A stretch of DNA of 64,000 nt. It comes from Singulisphaera sp. GP187 (GTDB lineage: Bacteria > Planctomycetota > Planctomycetia > Gemmatales > Gemmataceae). A model generated the notes under the pieces. The model saw only the letters and a program-made list of their open reading frames with translations. It was not told the DNA's origin and made no database searches. This document shows positions 8,673-17,596 of this stretch, piece after piece. Made by a program: the position numbers and the translations under genes. The first letter of the stretch is position 1. Each line of letters starts with the position of its first letter. The stretch covers positions 20,192 to 84,191 of the forward strand of contig CAMDQN010000006.1 in the NCBI GenBank assembly GCA_945905925.1. Direction: 5' to 3'.

Positions 8673-10132
8673 CAATACCGTTCAACTCGCGCAGCTAAAA
8701 TCGGGGTCTTCAGCCAGGATGGAATTGTCGCAAGTTCTTTGCGGGCGAGGAGATTCCGATGACTTCGTTCTTCACAGATGCTCACGCTTTGGAGCAGTGG
8801 CCCACAGCCGAGCGGGTGCGGGCCCTGAAACGCATCCTTCCCCACGCCAAAGTCCAAGCCGTCCTCCGACGCACCGGACACGCCTCACGACGCTACTTGC
8901 GGCTGCCGGCTTGGTTCATGGTTTGGTTCGTGATCGCTCTGGGTCTGTTCTGCCGCGATTGCTATCGCCAGGTCTTCAAGTGGTTGCAACCCTTTCATCG
9001 CAAGGGCACACCCGGGCGTTCCACGTTCTGTGAAGCACGCCAACGGCTCGGCGTGGCACCGTTGCACCTGTTGGCTCGGGAGGTCATCGAACTCCAAGCC
9101 ACTCCCGATACACCGGACGCCTTTTATCACGGCATGCGACTGATGGCTCTGGATAGCTTCGTGCTCGACGTGGCCGATAGCCCAACCAACGCCCGGGTCT
9201 TCGGACGGCCCGGCAGTGGTCGCAGCCCGGCCGCCTTTCCCCAGGTCCGGGTCTTGGCTTTGTGCGAGGTGGGCACGCATGTGCTGTGGCGGACGTTAAC
9301 CAAACCCGGTCGCCGCAGCGAAGTGGTGATGGCCGCGTATCTGCTCCGCTTCCTCCGGGACGACATGCTCCTGCTGTGGGATCGCGGATTCCTGAGTTGC
9401 GACCTGGTGCAGCAGGTCCACACGCGCCACGCCCACCTGCTGGCCCGGATCAAGAGCAACCTGGTATTTCGGCCGTTGCGTCGACTCTGCGACGGTTCGT
9501 ACCTGGCCAAGCTGTATCCCTCGCCCCGGCACCGTGACCGCGACCAAGGTGGCGTGGTGGTGCGGATCATCGAGTACACCCTGAACGATCCGGGCCGAGC
9601 GGGATCGGGCCCGAAGCATCGGCTGCTGACCACGCTGTTGGATGCCGGTCGGCATCCGGCGAAGCAACTGATCATGCAGTACCACGAGCGCTGGGAAGAA
9701 GAACTCGCCATTGATGAGTTGAAGACGCACCAGCGGGAACGTCCGGTGTTACGGAGCGAAACGCCGGGCGGCGTCGTTCAGGAAATCGCGGGGTTGGTGC
9801 TGGCCCATTACGTGGTGCGGGTGTTGATGAGCGAGGCCGCTCGGACGAATGGGTTGTCGCCTCGGCGGCTGTCGTTCACGGGAACGCTGAAGATCCTGCG
9901 TTGCCGGTTGCCGGAATGCCCCAAGAGTCGGAAGGGGCTGAAGCATTGGTATGAGGACTTGCTGGTGGAAATCGCCGAGGAGGTACTGCCGCTGCGTCGT
10001 AACCGGATCAACCCCCGGGTGATCAAACGGAAGATGAGCAACTGGCCAAAGAAGAGACCGCAACATCGTCGCTACCCGCAGCCAACAAAGAAGTTCCGGC
10101 AATCCATTGTCATGCTGAGTTGAACGGTATTG
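8673..10132 (+). mobile_element. IS4-family insertion sequence (1,460 bp) with exact ends
   Basis: Perfect 16-bp terminal inverted repeats: CAATACCGTTCAACTC at 8673-8688 and its complement at 10117-10132. A 10-bp direct repeat CATCTACACC flanks the element (8663-8672 and 10133-10142), the target size typical for IS4. Removing the element and one repeat restores the host reading frame (LHIYTPADAK), so it is a simple insertion, probably recent. Confidence 0.92.
8759..10123 (+). CDS. IS4-family transposase
   Basis: A DDE transposase of 454 residues filling the IS4 element. The N-terminal domain (residues 1-90) resembles the IS4 N-terminal domain. The catalytic core shows ALDSF for the first Asp, LLLWDRGFLS for the second, and YHERWEEELAIDELK as the Y-R-E-K signature of the IS4 family with the catalytic Glu. 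AGGAG lies 6 bases before the ATG. The stop falls inside the right terminal repeat. It looks intact and functional. Confidence 0.9.
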   Translation: MTSFFTDAHALEQWPTAERVRALKRILPHAKVQAVLRRTGHASRRYLRLPAWFMVWFVIALGLFCRDCYRQVFKWLQPFHRKGTPGRSTFCEARQRLGVAPLHLLAREVIELQATPDTPDAFYHGMRLMALDSFVLDVADSPTNARVFGRPGSGRSPAAFPQVRVLALCEVGTHVLWRTLTKPGRRSEVVMAAYLLRFLRDDMLLLWDRGFLSCDLVQQVHTRHAHLLARIKSNLVFRPLRRLCDGSYLAKLYPSPRHRDRDQGGVVVRIIEYTLNDPGRAGSGPKHRLLTTLLDAGRHPAKQLIMQYHERWEEELAIDELKTHQRERPVLRSETPGGVVQEIAGLVLAHYVVRVLMSEAARTNGLSPRRLSFTGTLKILRCRLPECPKSRKGLKHWYEDLLVEIAEEVLPLRRNRINPRVIKRKMSNWPKKRPQHRRYPQPTKKFRQSIVMLS

Positions 10133-10874
10133 CATCTACACCCCGGCCGACGCGAAACCCGGCGACAACCGCACGGCGATCGTGTTCTTCTTCTTCGGCG
10201 GCTGGTCGGTTTGGAACCCGGCGCAGTTCGAGCCGTTCGCCCGGCACTTCGCGGGCCTCGGGTGCGTCGCGATCTGCGCCGACTACCGCGTGTCGTCCCG
10301 GCACAAGACCGCGCCAGCCGACGCGGTGCGAGACGCGAAGTCGGCCGTCCGCTACGTCCGGGAGCACGCGAAGGAGTGGGGCGCGGACCCGAACCGGATC
10401 GTGGCTGCGGGCGGGTCCGCGGGCGGGCACCTCGCCGCGTGCACCGCTCTCGTGCCCGGCTTGCTCGACGAGAAGGGCACGAAGGACGCCGACGCCGCGC
10501 CGAACGCGCTGGTGCTGTTCAACCCCGTGCTCGACACCTCGGCGGCGGGCTTCGGCGGGGCGAAGCGGGGCGACGAGCTCAAGCCGATCTCGCCGCAACA
10601 TCACGTCCGCGAGAAGCTGCCGCCCGTGCTGGTGCTCCACGGCACCGCCGACGCGACGGTCCCGTTCAAGCAGGTGGAGACGTTCGCGAAGGCGATGAAG
10701 GACGCGGGGAACGTCTGCGAGGTCGAGGCGTTCGAGGGCCGCGGGCACGGCTTCTTCAACCACCCGGACTTCCGCAAGGGCGCGAAGCCCGACGATTACG
10801 AGGCGTGTGTGAAGCGCGCGACGAAATTCCTTGAGGAGCAGAAACTCCTCCCGGCACGGCCACCGCAGAAGTGA
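10133..10874 (+). pseudogene. Alpha/beta-hydrolase (acetyl-esterase-like) domain, 3' part of the interrupted fusion gene
   Basis: This is the rest of the fusion gene after the IS4 insertion. It reads IYTPADAKPGDN and then a complete esterase/lipase fold: the oxyanion region FFFFGGW, nucleophile elbow GGSAGGHLA, acid in LHGTADATVPF and histidine in GRGHGFF. It resembles BD-FAE/acetyl-xylan-esterase-type enzymes that remove ester groups from plant or algal glycans. In the ancestral gene it was fused behind a sulfatase, so one protein would have removed sulfate and acyl groups. A GTG at 10182 could start a shortened esterase, but it lacks a signal peptide and the first strand. Confidence 0.85.
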
Positions 10875-10916
10875 CTGCCCACACCCACACGCGCCGCCCA
10901 CACGGCGGAGCGGCTG

Positions 10917-10944
10917 CACGGGTCGCAGTTGCGCGACCCGTGCC
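10917..10944. terminator. Perfect 11-bp stem hairpin between convergent genes
   Basis: GCACGGGTCGC (10917-10927) and GCGACCCGTGC (10934-10944) form a perfect stem with a 6-base loop. It lies between the esterase stop at 10874 and the stop of the convergent sulfatase at 10965, so it probably serves as a bidirectional terminator. Confidence 0.6.
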
Positions 10945-10964
10945 CGAGTCTGTGGATGCAGGGT

Positions 10965-12323
10965 TCACTTCTTCTTGACCGGGCCGCCGCCGTTGGGGCT
11001 GAGCCGCTTCCACCAGTCCGGCCCCTCCTTCTCGACCTCTGCGTTCAACTCCTTCAGGCGCTTCGTCATCGCAGCGAGACGCTCCGGCTCCTTCGCGCTC
11101 AGTTCCGTCGCCTCCTTCGGGTCGGCTTTCAGGTTGTACAACTCGACCTTGCTGAAGTCCTGAGCCGAGAGGATCTTCCAGTCGCCGTCGCGGAGCGCCA
11201 GGTGGAGGTTGTTCGGGGCCATGTTCAGCCGCCAGTAGAGCGGCACCTTGCGATCCGCGGTCGCGACCTTGCCGGTCAGCAGCGGGAGCACGTCGGTGCC
11301 GTCGATCACCCGGTCCGCGGGCGGCTTCACCCCACAGATGCGGAGAACCGTCGGGAACAAATCGGTGCCGATCACCGGTCCGTCGGCGGTGGTGTTCGGC
11401 TTGATCTGCCCCGGCCACCGGGCCATACCGGGTACGCGGATGCCGCCCTCGTACATCGCCCGCTTCCGCCCGCGCAGCCCGCGGGTGCGGTTCTTCAGCC
11501 CGTCACCCTCTGGGCCGTTGTCGGAGGTGAAGAACACGAACGTCGTGTCGGTCAGCTTCTGGTCGTCGAGCGCCTTCATGAGCTTGCCGAAGGCGTGGTC
11601 GAGTTGCGACACGTTGCCGTGGTGCTGGCGGAGGTCCTCGTCGAGGTCGGCGTAGGGTTTCTGGAACACCGGGTCCGTCTCGATCGGCAGGTGCGGTTCG
11701 TGCGCCCACACGGCGAGGAAGAACGGCTTCGACTTGTCGCGCCCGGTCTTCAGCCAGTCGATCGCCTCGTCGGCCACGAGCGGGGCGGAGAACCCGTCCA
11801 GCTTTCCGACCGGCTTACCGTTGCGGACGAAGTTGGTCGGGTTCTTGTGGCTCGGCCCGGCGTTGTTCTGGGTGGCCATCCAGTGGTCGTACCCGTGGTC
11901 GCCGGGTTGCGGCTGGGCCGGGTCGTTGAACTTGCCGTTGAGGTGCCACTTCCCGACGTGGCAGGTGGCGTAGCCGGCCTCCTTCAGCAGCTTGGGGAGC
12001 GTGACTTCGCTGGCGCGCAGGTGAACCTCGCTCCCCTCAGCGATCCAGGTGTAGACGCCGTTGCGGTGCGGGGTGCGGCCGGTGAGAATTGCCGACCGCG
12101 ACGGCGAGCACACGGCGCCGGCCGAATAGCACTGCGTGAGCCGGACGCCCTCTTTGGCGAAGGCGTCGAGGTTCGGGGTCTTGATCCGCGGGTGCCCGTA
12201 GCAGCCGAGGTCGCCGTACCCGAGGTCGTCGGCCAGGAAGATGACGACGTTGGGCTTGTCCGCGGCGGTCGCGGGGAGCGCGAATCCGAACACCAGCGCG
12301 AGCACAGCGAAACAGCGATTCAT
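10965..12323 (-). CDS. Secreted sulfatase (family S1)
   Basis: A full-length sulfatase of 452 residues. It has a signal peptide (1-20, ending ATA), metal-binding ADD at 31-33, active-site Cys72 in CSPSR (converted to formylglycine in this family), GKWHLNG as the next conserved block, and FTSDNG near residue 290 supplying further metal ligands. The ATG at 12323 follows GGAG by 7 bases. It should hydrolyse sulfate esters, probably on a glycan, in the periplasm or outside; the substrate cannot be told. It is the last gene of the minus-strand run that starts near 28 kb. Confidence 0.93.
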   Translation of the reverse strand: MNRCFAVLALVFGFALPATAADKPNVVIFLADDLGYGDLGCYGHPRIKTPNLDAFAKEGVRLTQCYSAGAVCSPSRSAILTGRTPHRNGVYTWIAEGSEVHLRASEVTLPKLLKEAGYATCHVGKWHLNGKFNDPAQPQPGDHGYDHWMATQNNAGPSHKNPTNFVRNGKPVGKLDGFSAPLVADEAIDWLKTGRDKSKPFFLAVWAHEPHLPIETDPVFQKPYADLDEDLRQHHGNVSQLDHAFGKLMKALDDQKLTDTTFVFFTSDNGPEGDGLKNRTRGLRGRKRAMYEGGIRVPGMARWPGQIKPNTTADGPVIGTDLFPTVLRICGVKPPADRVIDGTDVLPLLTGKVATADRKVPLYWRLNMAPNNLHLALRDGDWKILSAQDFSKVELYNLKADPKEATELSAKEPERLAAMTKRLKELNAEVEKEGPDWWKRLSPNGGGPVKKK

Positions 12324-12382
12324 GTGGCGACTCCGGGGGAAAGGTGTCTTTTCTTGGTGAAAACGGCGGCACCGGCACTCCG

Positions 12383-14596
12383 TCACCGCGGACCGGGGGG
12401 AAGGTGCTCGATCAAGTATCGCGTCATCAGCATCCGCAGGTGGACCGCGGTGCCCTTGCCCTCGCGCAAGCCGTGGTCGCGGTTGGGGTAGGCCATGTAG
12501 TCGAATCGCTTGCCCAACTCAATCAGCCGGTCCACGAGGCTTTCCGTGATTTGAAGATGGGTGTTGGTTTCGCCGGTGCCGTGGACGATCAGGAGGTCCC
12601 CCTTTAGACCTTCGGCGAAGTTGATGGCCGCGGCCTTTTTGTAGCCTTCCGGGTTCACGTCGGGAGTCCGCATGAAGATCTCCTGAAACCAGGCGTTGTA
12701 CAATTCCGGGCGCGGCTTGGGCGCCACCGCGATGCCGACGTGATACACATCCGGCTTGCGGAACATCGCGTTCAAGGTGTTCGAGCCGCCGCCGCTCCAA
12801 CCCCAGATGCCCACGCGCGACAGGTCGACATACGGTCGCGTGCGGCCCAACTCCTTCACCCCCGCGGCTTGCTCCTCGGTCGACAGCGGGCCGAGGCTCC
12901 CGTACACGGCCCGGCGCCAGGCGGCCCCCTTCGGCGCCGGCGTGCCGCGTCCGTCCATTGACACGACGAGGTAGCCGAGGTCCGCGATCATGCGGTGGAA
13001 CATCGTGTGATTCTGGCCGCCGGCCCAGTCGTCGAGGACCGTCTGGCCGTGCGGCTCGCCGTAAACGAAGACGAAGAGCGGGTACTTATTCTTCTCGTCG
13101 AAGTCCTGCGGTTTGATCATCCACGCGTCCATCACCACGCCGTTCCCGATGTCGAGTTTCAAGAACTCGGTCGGCCGCGTGATCAGCGGGGTCGCCCGTC
13201 TTCGAACCTCTTCGTTCGCCTCCAGGATCCGTTCCGAGTGATGGTCGGAGAGCCGCACCAAGTCGACGACCGGTGGCTTGTCGAACGTGGAATAGGTGTG
13301 GAACGCCCACTTCCGATCCGGCGAGAATTCGTAGCTGTGAGTCCCTGGCTGGTCCGCCGGTGTCACACGCTCGGGTTCGCCCTTCCCGTCGAGCCGGATG
13401 CGGTACAGGTAGCGCTGGGTCGCGTTCTTCGGCGAGGCGAGGTAGTAGAACCAGCCGCCCGCTTCATCGACCGGGCCGCGGGCGATGACGTCCGACTTGT
13501 CTTTCGTGAGTAGCGCCCGCTGCTTGCCGTCGCGCGAAATCACGTGCGCCTGCCGCCAGCCGTCGCGCTCGCTGAGCAGGACGAACTCCTTGCCGCCACG
13601 AACCCACTCCAACCCCGCGTTGGCGGAATAGCTCGCGTCTACCCACGCGGGGTCCGTTTCCTCGTAGGCGGTGGCGACCTCTCCGGTCCCGACGTCGGCG
13701 AGCAGGAACTTGCGACTGTCGCGAGAGCGGCTCATCAGTTCGATGAGCAGTTCGTTCGAGTTCCCCGCCCAACTGACGTCGTTGATGTAACACGTGCCCG
13801 GCTCGGCAGGAAGTTTCACCCACCGCGTGGCCCCGCCCTCGCGCGCGACGACACCCACGCGAAGCGTCGGAATGGGCGTGCCGACGCGGGCGAACGGGAC
13901 GTTCGCCACCTCGGGGTACGTCGGGTCCGTCGGCCGGAGAACCGGTCGGGTGCGAACCTTCGTGGAGTCCGACTGGACGTACGCAATCCGGCGGCCGTCG
14001 GGGCTCCAACTCGGGGCGTAATTGTCCAGTTGGCCCCGGTCGTCATCAGCGGTCAGCGGCGTGACGCGCCCCGTCGCGACATCGACCACGGCGAGATTCC
14101 GGCCCCGCCGGACGACGACGCGATCGACGCGAGGAGAAAACGAGCCCGCGGACAGGCCGGGGGGCACCTCGGCGGGCAGCTTCTGGAGTTCGCCCGATTT
14201 CGAGTCGAACAGCCAGTTGCCGGTTCGTGTTTCCAGGCAGAACTTGTGTTCGACGGGCGTCAGAAAGCACCGCTGAACGAACAGTCTCTGCTTCGAGCCG
14301 GGCGCGACCGGTTGATCCGCGCCGACGAGTACGGATCGCTTCCCGTTCTTCGCGTCGTACTTGACGACTTCAGGTTCGGCACCCGGTTTGGAGGGCTCCA
14401 GCATCAGGTAGCCGGAACTGTCCGCGAGCCATTTGCCCGGAAAGGCGGCCGGGGCGAAGTCCCGCTTCTCGTAGATCGATTTCAGCCGCGGCTCGGCAGC
14501 GGCGAGGGCGCTGGCCCGTCCTTTGGCGTCCTCGGCGCTGACCTGTTGACAACTGATGGCCAGCGTCAAAGCGATGAACGTCCAGAACCGTACCAT
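12383..14596 (-). CDS. S9 prolyl-oligopeptidase family protein (DPP-IV type) with Glu in the acid position
   Basis: A secreted peptidase of 737 residues: signal peptide (1-24), a DPP-IV-type beta-propeller (about 60-460), then the S9 alpha/beta-hydrolase domain. The nucleophile is Ser601 in GWSGGG and the histidine is His708 in NRDHG. At the position of the usual catalytic Asp (HGTADDN in DPP-IV enzymes) this protein has Glu676 in HGTGETNTH. Glu in this place may be a feature of a subfamily rather than a defect. GAGGA precedes the ATG at 14596. It lies among sulfatase genes, so it may process peptides or glycopeptides taken up with the glycan. Confidence 0.88.
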   Translation of the reverse strand: MVRFWTFIALTLAISCQQVSAEDAKGRASALAAAEPRLKSIYEKRDFAPAAFPGKWLADSSGYLMLEPSKPGAEPEVVKYDAKNGKRSVLVGADQPVAPGSKQRLFVQRCFLTPVEHKFCLETRTGNWLFDSKSGELQKLPAEVPPGLSAGSFSPRVDRVVVRRGRNLAVVDVATGRVTPLTADDDRGQLDNYAPSWSPDGRRIAYVQSDSTKVRTRPVLRPTDPTYPEVANVPFARVGTPIPTLRVGVVAREGGATRWVKLPAEPGTCYINDVSWAGNSNELLIELMSRSRDSRKFLLADVGTGEVATAYEETDPAWVDASYSANAGLEWVRGGKEFVLLSERDGWRQAHVISRDGKQRALLTKDKSDVIARGPVDEAGGWFYYLASPKNATQRYLYRIRLDGKGEPERVTPADQPGTHSYEFSPDRKWAFHTYSTFDKPPVVDLVRLSDHHSERILEANEEVRRRATPLITRPTEFLKLDIGNGVVMDAWMIKPQDFDEKNKYPLFVFVYGEPHGQTVLDDWAGGQNHTMFHRMIADLGYLVVSMDGRGTPAPKGAAWRRAVYGSLGPLSTEEQAAGVKELGRTRPYVDLSRVGIWGWSGGGSNTLNAMFRKPDVYHVGIAVAPKPRPELYNAWFQEIFMRTPDVNPEGYKKAAAINFAEGLKGDLLIVHGTGETNTHLQITESLVDRLIELGKRFDYMAYPNRDHGLREGKGTAVHLRMLMTRYLIEHLPPGPR

Positions 14597-14730
14597 TGCT
14601 GTTCCTCGGGGTGCGGGCGTATCCATCTCCAGAATCCCAATGCCGTCCGTGTCGGCGGCCCGGACGAGGGCGAGCGGCTCGGTCTCGTCTGGACTATCCG
14701 GCGCTTCACCGATCCATCACTTCGCATCGA

Positions 14731-16116
14731 TCACTTTGATCCTGCCGCCGATGTCGCCAGCTCGGACAGCTTCTTCCGCACCTCGGCGAACTTCGGGTCG
14801 TCGGCCAGGTTCTTCCGTTCCATCGGGTCGGCTGCCGCGTCGAACAGCATCGCCCCGTTCTTGCCGTCGCCCCACTCGGCGTAGCGGTACTTGTCCGTCC
14901 GCACGGCCACGCCCATGTTCTCGGCGGTCTGCCCAGCAATGGTGAATGCCGGGTGCGCCCATTTCGCCTTCGTGTCGTCGAGCAGCGGCTTCAGGCTGTG
15001 CCCTTGCAGGCCCGCCGGCAACTTCAACCCGCAAAGCTCGCACAGGGTCGGGTAGATGTCCATCGACTGCACCGGCGGCAGGGCGGTCTGCCCGTTCGCC
15101 ATCGCCCCCGGCGCCACGACGATCAGCGGCACGCGGGTGCCGACCTCGAACAGCGAGCCGTGCTTGGCCCACTTGCCCATCTCGCCGAGGTGGTAGCCGT
15201 GGTCGCCCCAGAACACGATGACCGTGTTGTCGCGGAGTCCGAGTTTGTCCAACTCGGCGACCACCCGGCCGACGTTCCAGTCGGTCCAGGAGATGCTCGC
15301 CCAGTACGCCCGGATCATCTCGCGCGCCTCGTCTTCGGTGGCGTCGCGTTTGACGAACAGATCGGCGTTCGGCGCGAGGCACAGTTTGGGGAAGCCGTCG
15401 GGCACGGTCGGCTTGGCGGCGAAGTTCGCCGGCAACTTCACCTTCTTCACGTCGTAAAGGTCGAAGTACTTCTCGGGGGTGGTGGGCGGGCTGTGCGGCT
15501 TCAGGAACCCGCACCCCAGGAAGAACGGCTTGTCCTTGTTCTGTTGCAGAAACTTGATCGCGAGGTCGGCGGTCTTGAAGTCGATGTGCGTTTCGCCGTC
15601 GCCCTTCAGCTTGATGATCCGGTCGGCCGGGTTCGCCAGACCGGGCGGCGGGGGCGGCTCGGCGGGCTTCTTCGCCGGGTCGGCCTTGCCCGACTTCTCC
15701 GATCCTTCGGTCCACGACTGCGCGTCGTCGATGCCGCCGTGGAAGATCTTGCCGGCCCGCAGGGTGGCGTACCCGTTCGCCTTGAAGTGCTCGGGCAGTG
15801 TCACCAGTTCCGGTTGCAGCTTGCGGAAGTCTTGCGTGTTTCGCAGGACGCCGGTGGTGGTGGGCAGGCGGCCGGTGAGCATGGACGTGCGACTGGGGCA
15901 GCACAGCGGGTACTGGCAGTACGCCCGGTCGAACCGCACTCCGGCCTTCGCCAGCGCGTCGATGTTCGGCGACTTCACCAGCGGGTGACCGTAGCAGCCG
16001 AGGTCGGGCCGCATGTCGTCCGCGATGATGAACAGAACGTTCATCTTCCTCGGCGGGTAGGCGGCGGTGGCCGCTCCGACGAATGCCAACAGGCCGAGTG
16101 CGATCAGTTGACGCAT
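14731..16116 (-). CDS. Secreted sulfatase, iduronate-2-sulfatase-like
   Basis: A protein of 461 residues with a signal peptide (1-18), metal-binding ADD at 32-34 and the active-site motif CCPSR (Cys72 the likely formylglycine). The pattern YCQYPLCCPSRTS, GKIFHGG, FLGCGFLKPHSP and FWGDHGYHLGEMG is the one seen in iduronate-2-sulfatase-like family S1 members. The start at 16116 has GGAG 9 bases upstream. Iduronate-type specificity is a family-level hint only; bacterial relatives act on several sulfated uronic or other sugars. Confidence 0.92.
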   Translation of the reverse strand: MRQLIALGLLAFVGAATAAYPPRKMNVLFIIADDMRPDLGCYGHPLVKSPNIDALAKAGVRFDRAYCQYPLCCPSRTSMLTGRLPTTTGVLRNTQDFRKLQPELVTLPEHFKANGYATLRAGKIFHGGIDDAQSWTEGSEKSGKADPAKKPAEPPPPPGLANPADRIIKLKGDGETHIDFKTADLAIKFLQQNKDKPFFLGCGFLKPHSPPTTPEKYFDLYDVKKVKLPANFAAKPTVPDGFPKLCLAPNADLFVKRDATEDEAREMIRAYWASISWTDWNVGRVVAELDKLGLRDNTVIVFWGDHGYHLGEMGKWAKHGSLFEVGTRVPLIVVAPGAMANGQTALPPVQSMDIYPTLCELCGLKLPAGLQGHSLKPLLDDTKAKWAHPAFTIAGQTAENMGVAVRTDKYRYAEWGDGKNGAMLFDAAADPMERKNLADDPKFAEVRKKLSELATSAAGSK

Positions 16117-16184
16117 CGATTTCACTCCGGCGAGGGTTATTTCTTGGGCGGGGCGTCGAGCGCGGCCGTCCGGGTTCACGAGAC

Positions 16185-17543
16185 TCAGGCCCAGCAGTTG
16201 CGCTCCGGCCGGGAGCGGAGCGAGTTCGCCTCCGCGTCGCCGACGAACTCGTTCTTTGCGGGGTCGAAGGTGAGCTTGCGGCCGAGAATCCACGAGAACG
16301 ACGCCGCGAAGTTCGTGAGGTGGGAGTGCAGCATCACGTCCGGGTTGGTGATGGTGGCCTTCCGCGAGCGGACGCAGTCGAAGAAGTTGCGGGCGTGAAC
16401 CGTCGCATCGTAGAACCGCTCGCGCTTCGTCTGCTCGAACCGCGCCGCGGCCCCGCCGAGTTTCACCTCGATCCCTTCGTCGCCGACTTCCACCGAGCCT
16501 TCGCTGCCGACGAACCGCACCGGGCAGACGCCGACCTTCGAGTTGAACGTCGGGCCGCGGTCGCCAAAGGGGGTCTTGAGGAACTCGAGAACCAGTTTCA
16601 CGCCGTTCGCGTAGCGGCAGGTGATGTTGGTCTTCCCCGACACGAATTCGACCGGCGTGGTCTTGTCCGCGTCGTTCGCCCACTGGCACAGATCGACCGT
16701 GTGCGCCCCCCAATCGATCAGCCGGGCCCCCGATTCAAAATCGAACTGGTTCCGCCACCGTCCGGCGACGTAAGCCGGGTTGTAGGGCCGCCACGGCGCC
16801 GGCCCGAGCCAGAGGTTCCAGTCGCAGGCGTCGGGCTCGGGCGTCGGTTCGCCGGGGAGCCAGTTGTTGCCGAGTTCCGGCGCGTAGACGGAGGCGTAGA
16901 GCGTGTCGAGTTTCCCGAGCTTGCCGCCGCGGGCCAGTTCGACCGCGGTTTGAAACTGCGGCACGCTCCGCCGCTGGGTGCCCGCTTGAAAGATGCGGCC
17001 GGTTTTCTTCATGACCGCCGCCAGGTCCCGGACGTTCTTGATCGTCAGGCCGCAGGGCTTTTCGCAGTAGACATCCTTTCCGGCCTCGGCCGCGAGGATC
17101 GAAGCCGGGGTGTGCCAGCGGTCGCCGGTTGCCACCACGACCGCGTCGATGTCCTTGCGCTTTAACAGATCCCGCATGTCCCGGTAGGTGACGCAATCCG
17201 TATTTCCTGAGAGCTTATCGACCAGCGCCTTTCCCGACTCGCGACGGCTCTTCTGAACGTCCGCGACGGCGACGCAGCGTACGTCGGGGAGGCCGAGCAT
17301 GGCGTTCATGACATAGGTGCAACGCGGTCCGAAGCCGATCACCCCGATGGCGATCTTTTCGCGGGGCGCGGGGACCGGTTCGCGGCCGAGACCGGGTGCG
17401 GGAACCAGCCCCGGTATACCCGCCGCGGCCCCGAGCGCCAGGCCCGAAAGAACCTGCCGTCTCGTGGCGCGTTCCGGTCCCGGTTCGGGAGTGGCAGCGT
17501 GATCGTGGCCGTCGTCGGGGGCCTTCGCGTGGTCGATCTTCAT
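16185..17543 (-). CDS. Gfo/Idh/MocA-family oxidoreductase with Tat signal
   Basis: A protein of 452 residues. Residues 25-55 hold a twin-arginine export signal (ATRRQVLSG followed by a small hydrophobic run). A Rossmann fold begins at IAIGVIGFG near residue 70, and the family motif EKPCG is present. The C-terminal half is the usual Gfo/Idh/MocA beta-sheet domain. These enzymes oxidise or reduce sugars with tightly held NAD(P); Tat export is common in planctomycete members. It sits 68 bases before and 53 bases after sulfatase genes on the same strand, suggesting a shared transcript and a role with the released sugar. Confidence 0.88.
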   Translation of the reverse strand: MKIDHAKAPDDGHDHAATPEPGPERATRRQVLSGLALGAAAGIPGLVPAPGLGREPVPAPREKIAIGVIGFGPRCTYVMNAMLGLPDVRCVAVADVQKSRRESGKALVDKLSGNTDCVTYRDMRDLLKRKDIDAVVVATGDRWHTPASILAAEAGKDVYCEKPCGLTIKNVRDLAAVMKKTGRIFQAGTQRRSVPQFQTAVELARGGKLGKLDTLYASVYAPELGNNWLPGEPTPEPDACDWNLWLGPAPWRPYNPAYVAGRWRNQFDFESGARLIDWGAHTVDLCQWANDADKTTPVEFVSGKTNITCRYANGVKLVLEFLKTPFGDRGPTFNSKVGVCPVRFVGSEGSVEVGDEGIEVKLGGAAARFEQTKRERFYDATVHARNFFDCVRSRKATITNPDVMLHSHLTNFAASFSWILGRKLTFDPAKNEFVGDAEANSLRSRPERNCWA

Positions 17544-17596
17544 CGGTTGGTTCCGGTCTCTTGGTGCCAGATGGTGTCGTCGTCCGCCGGGGCGGG

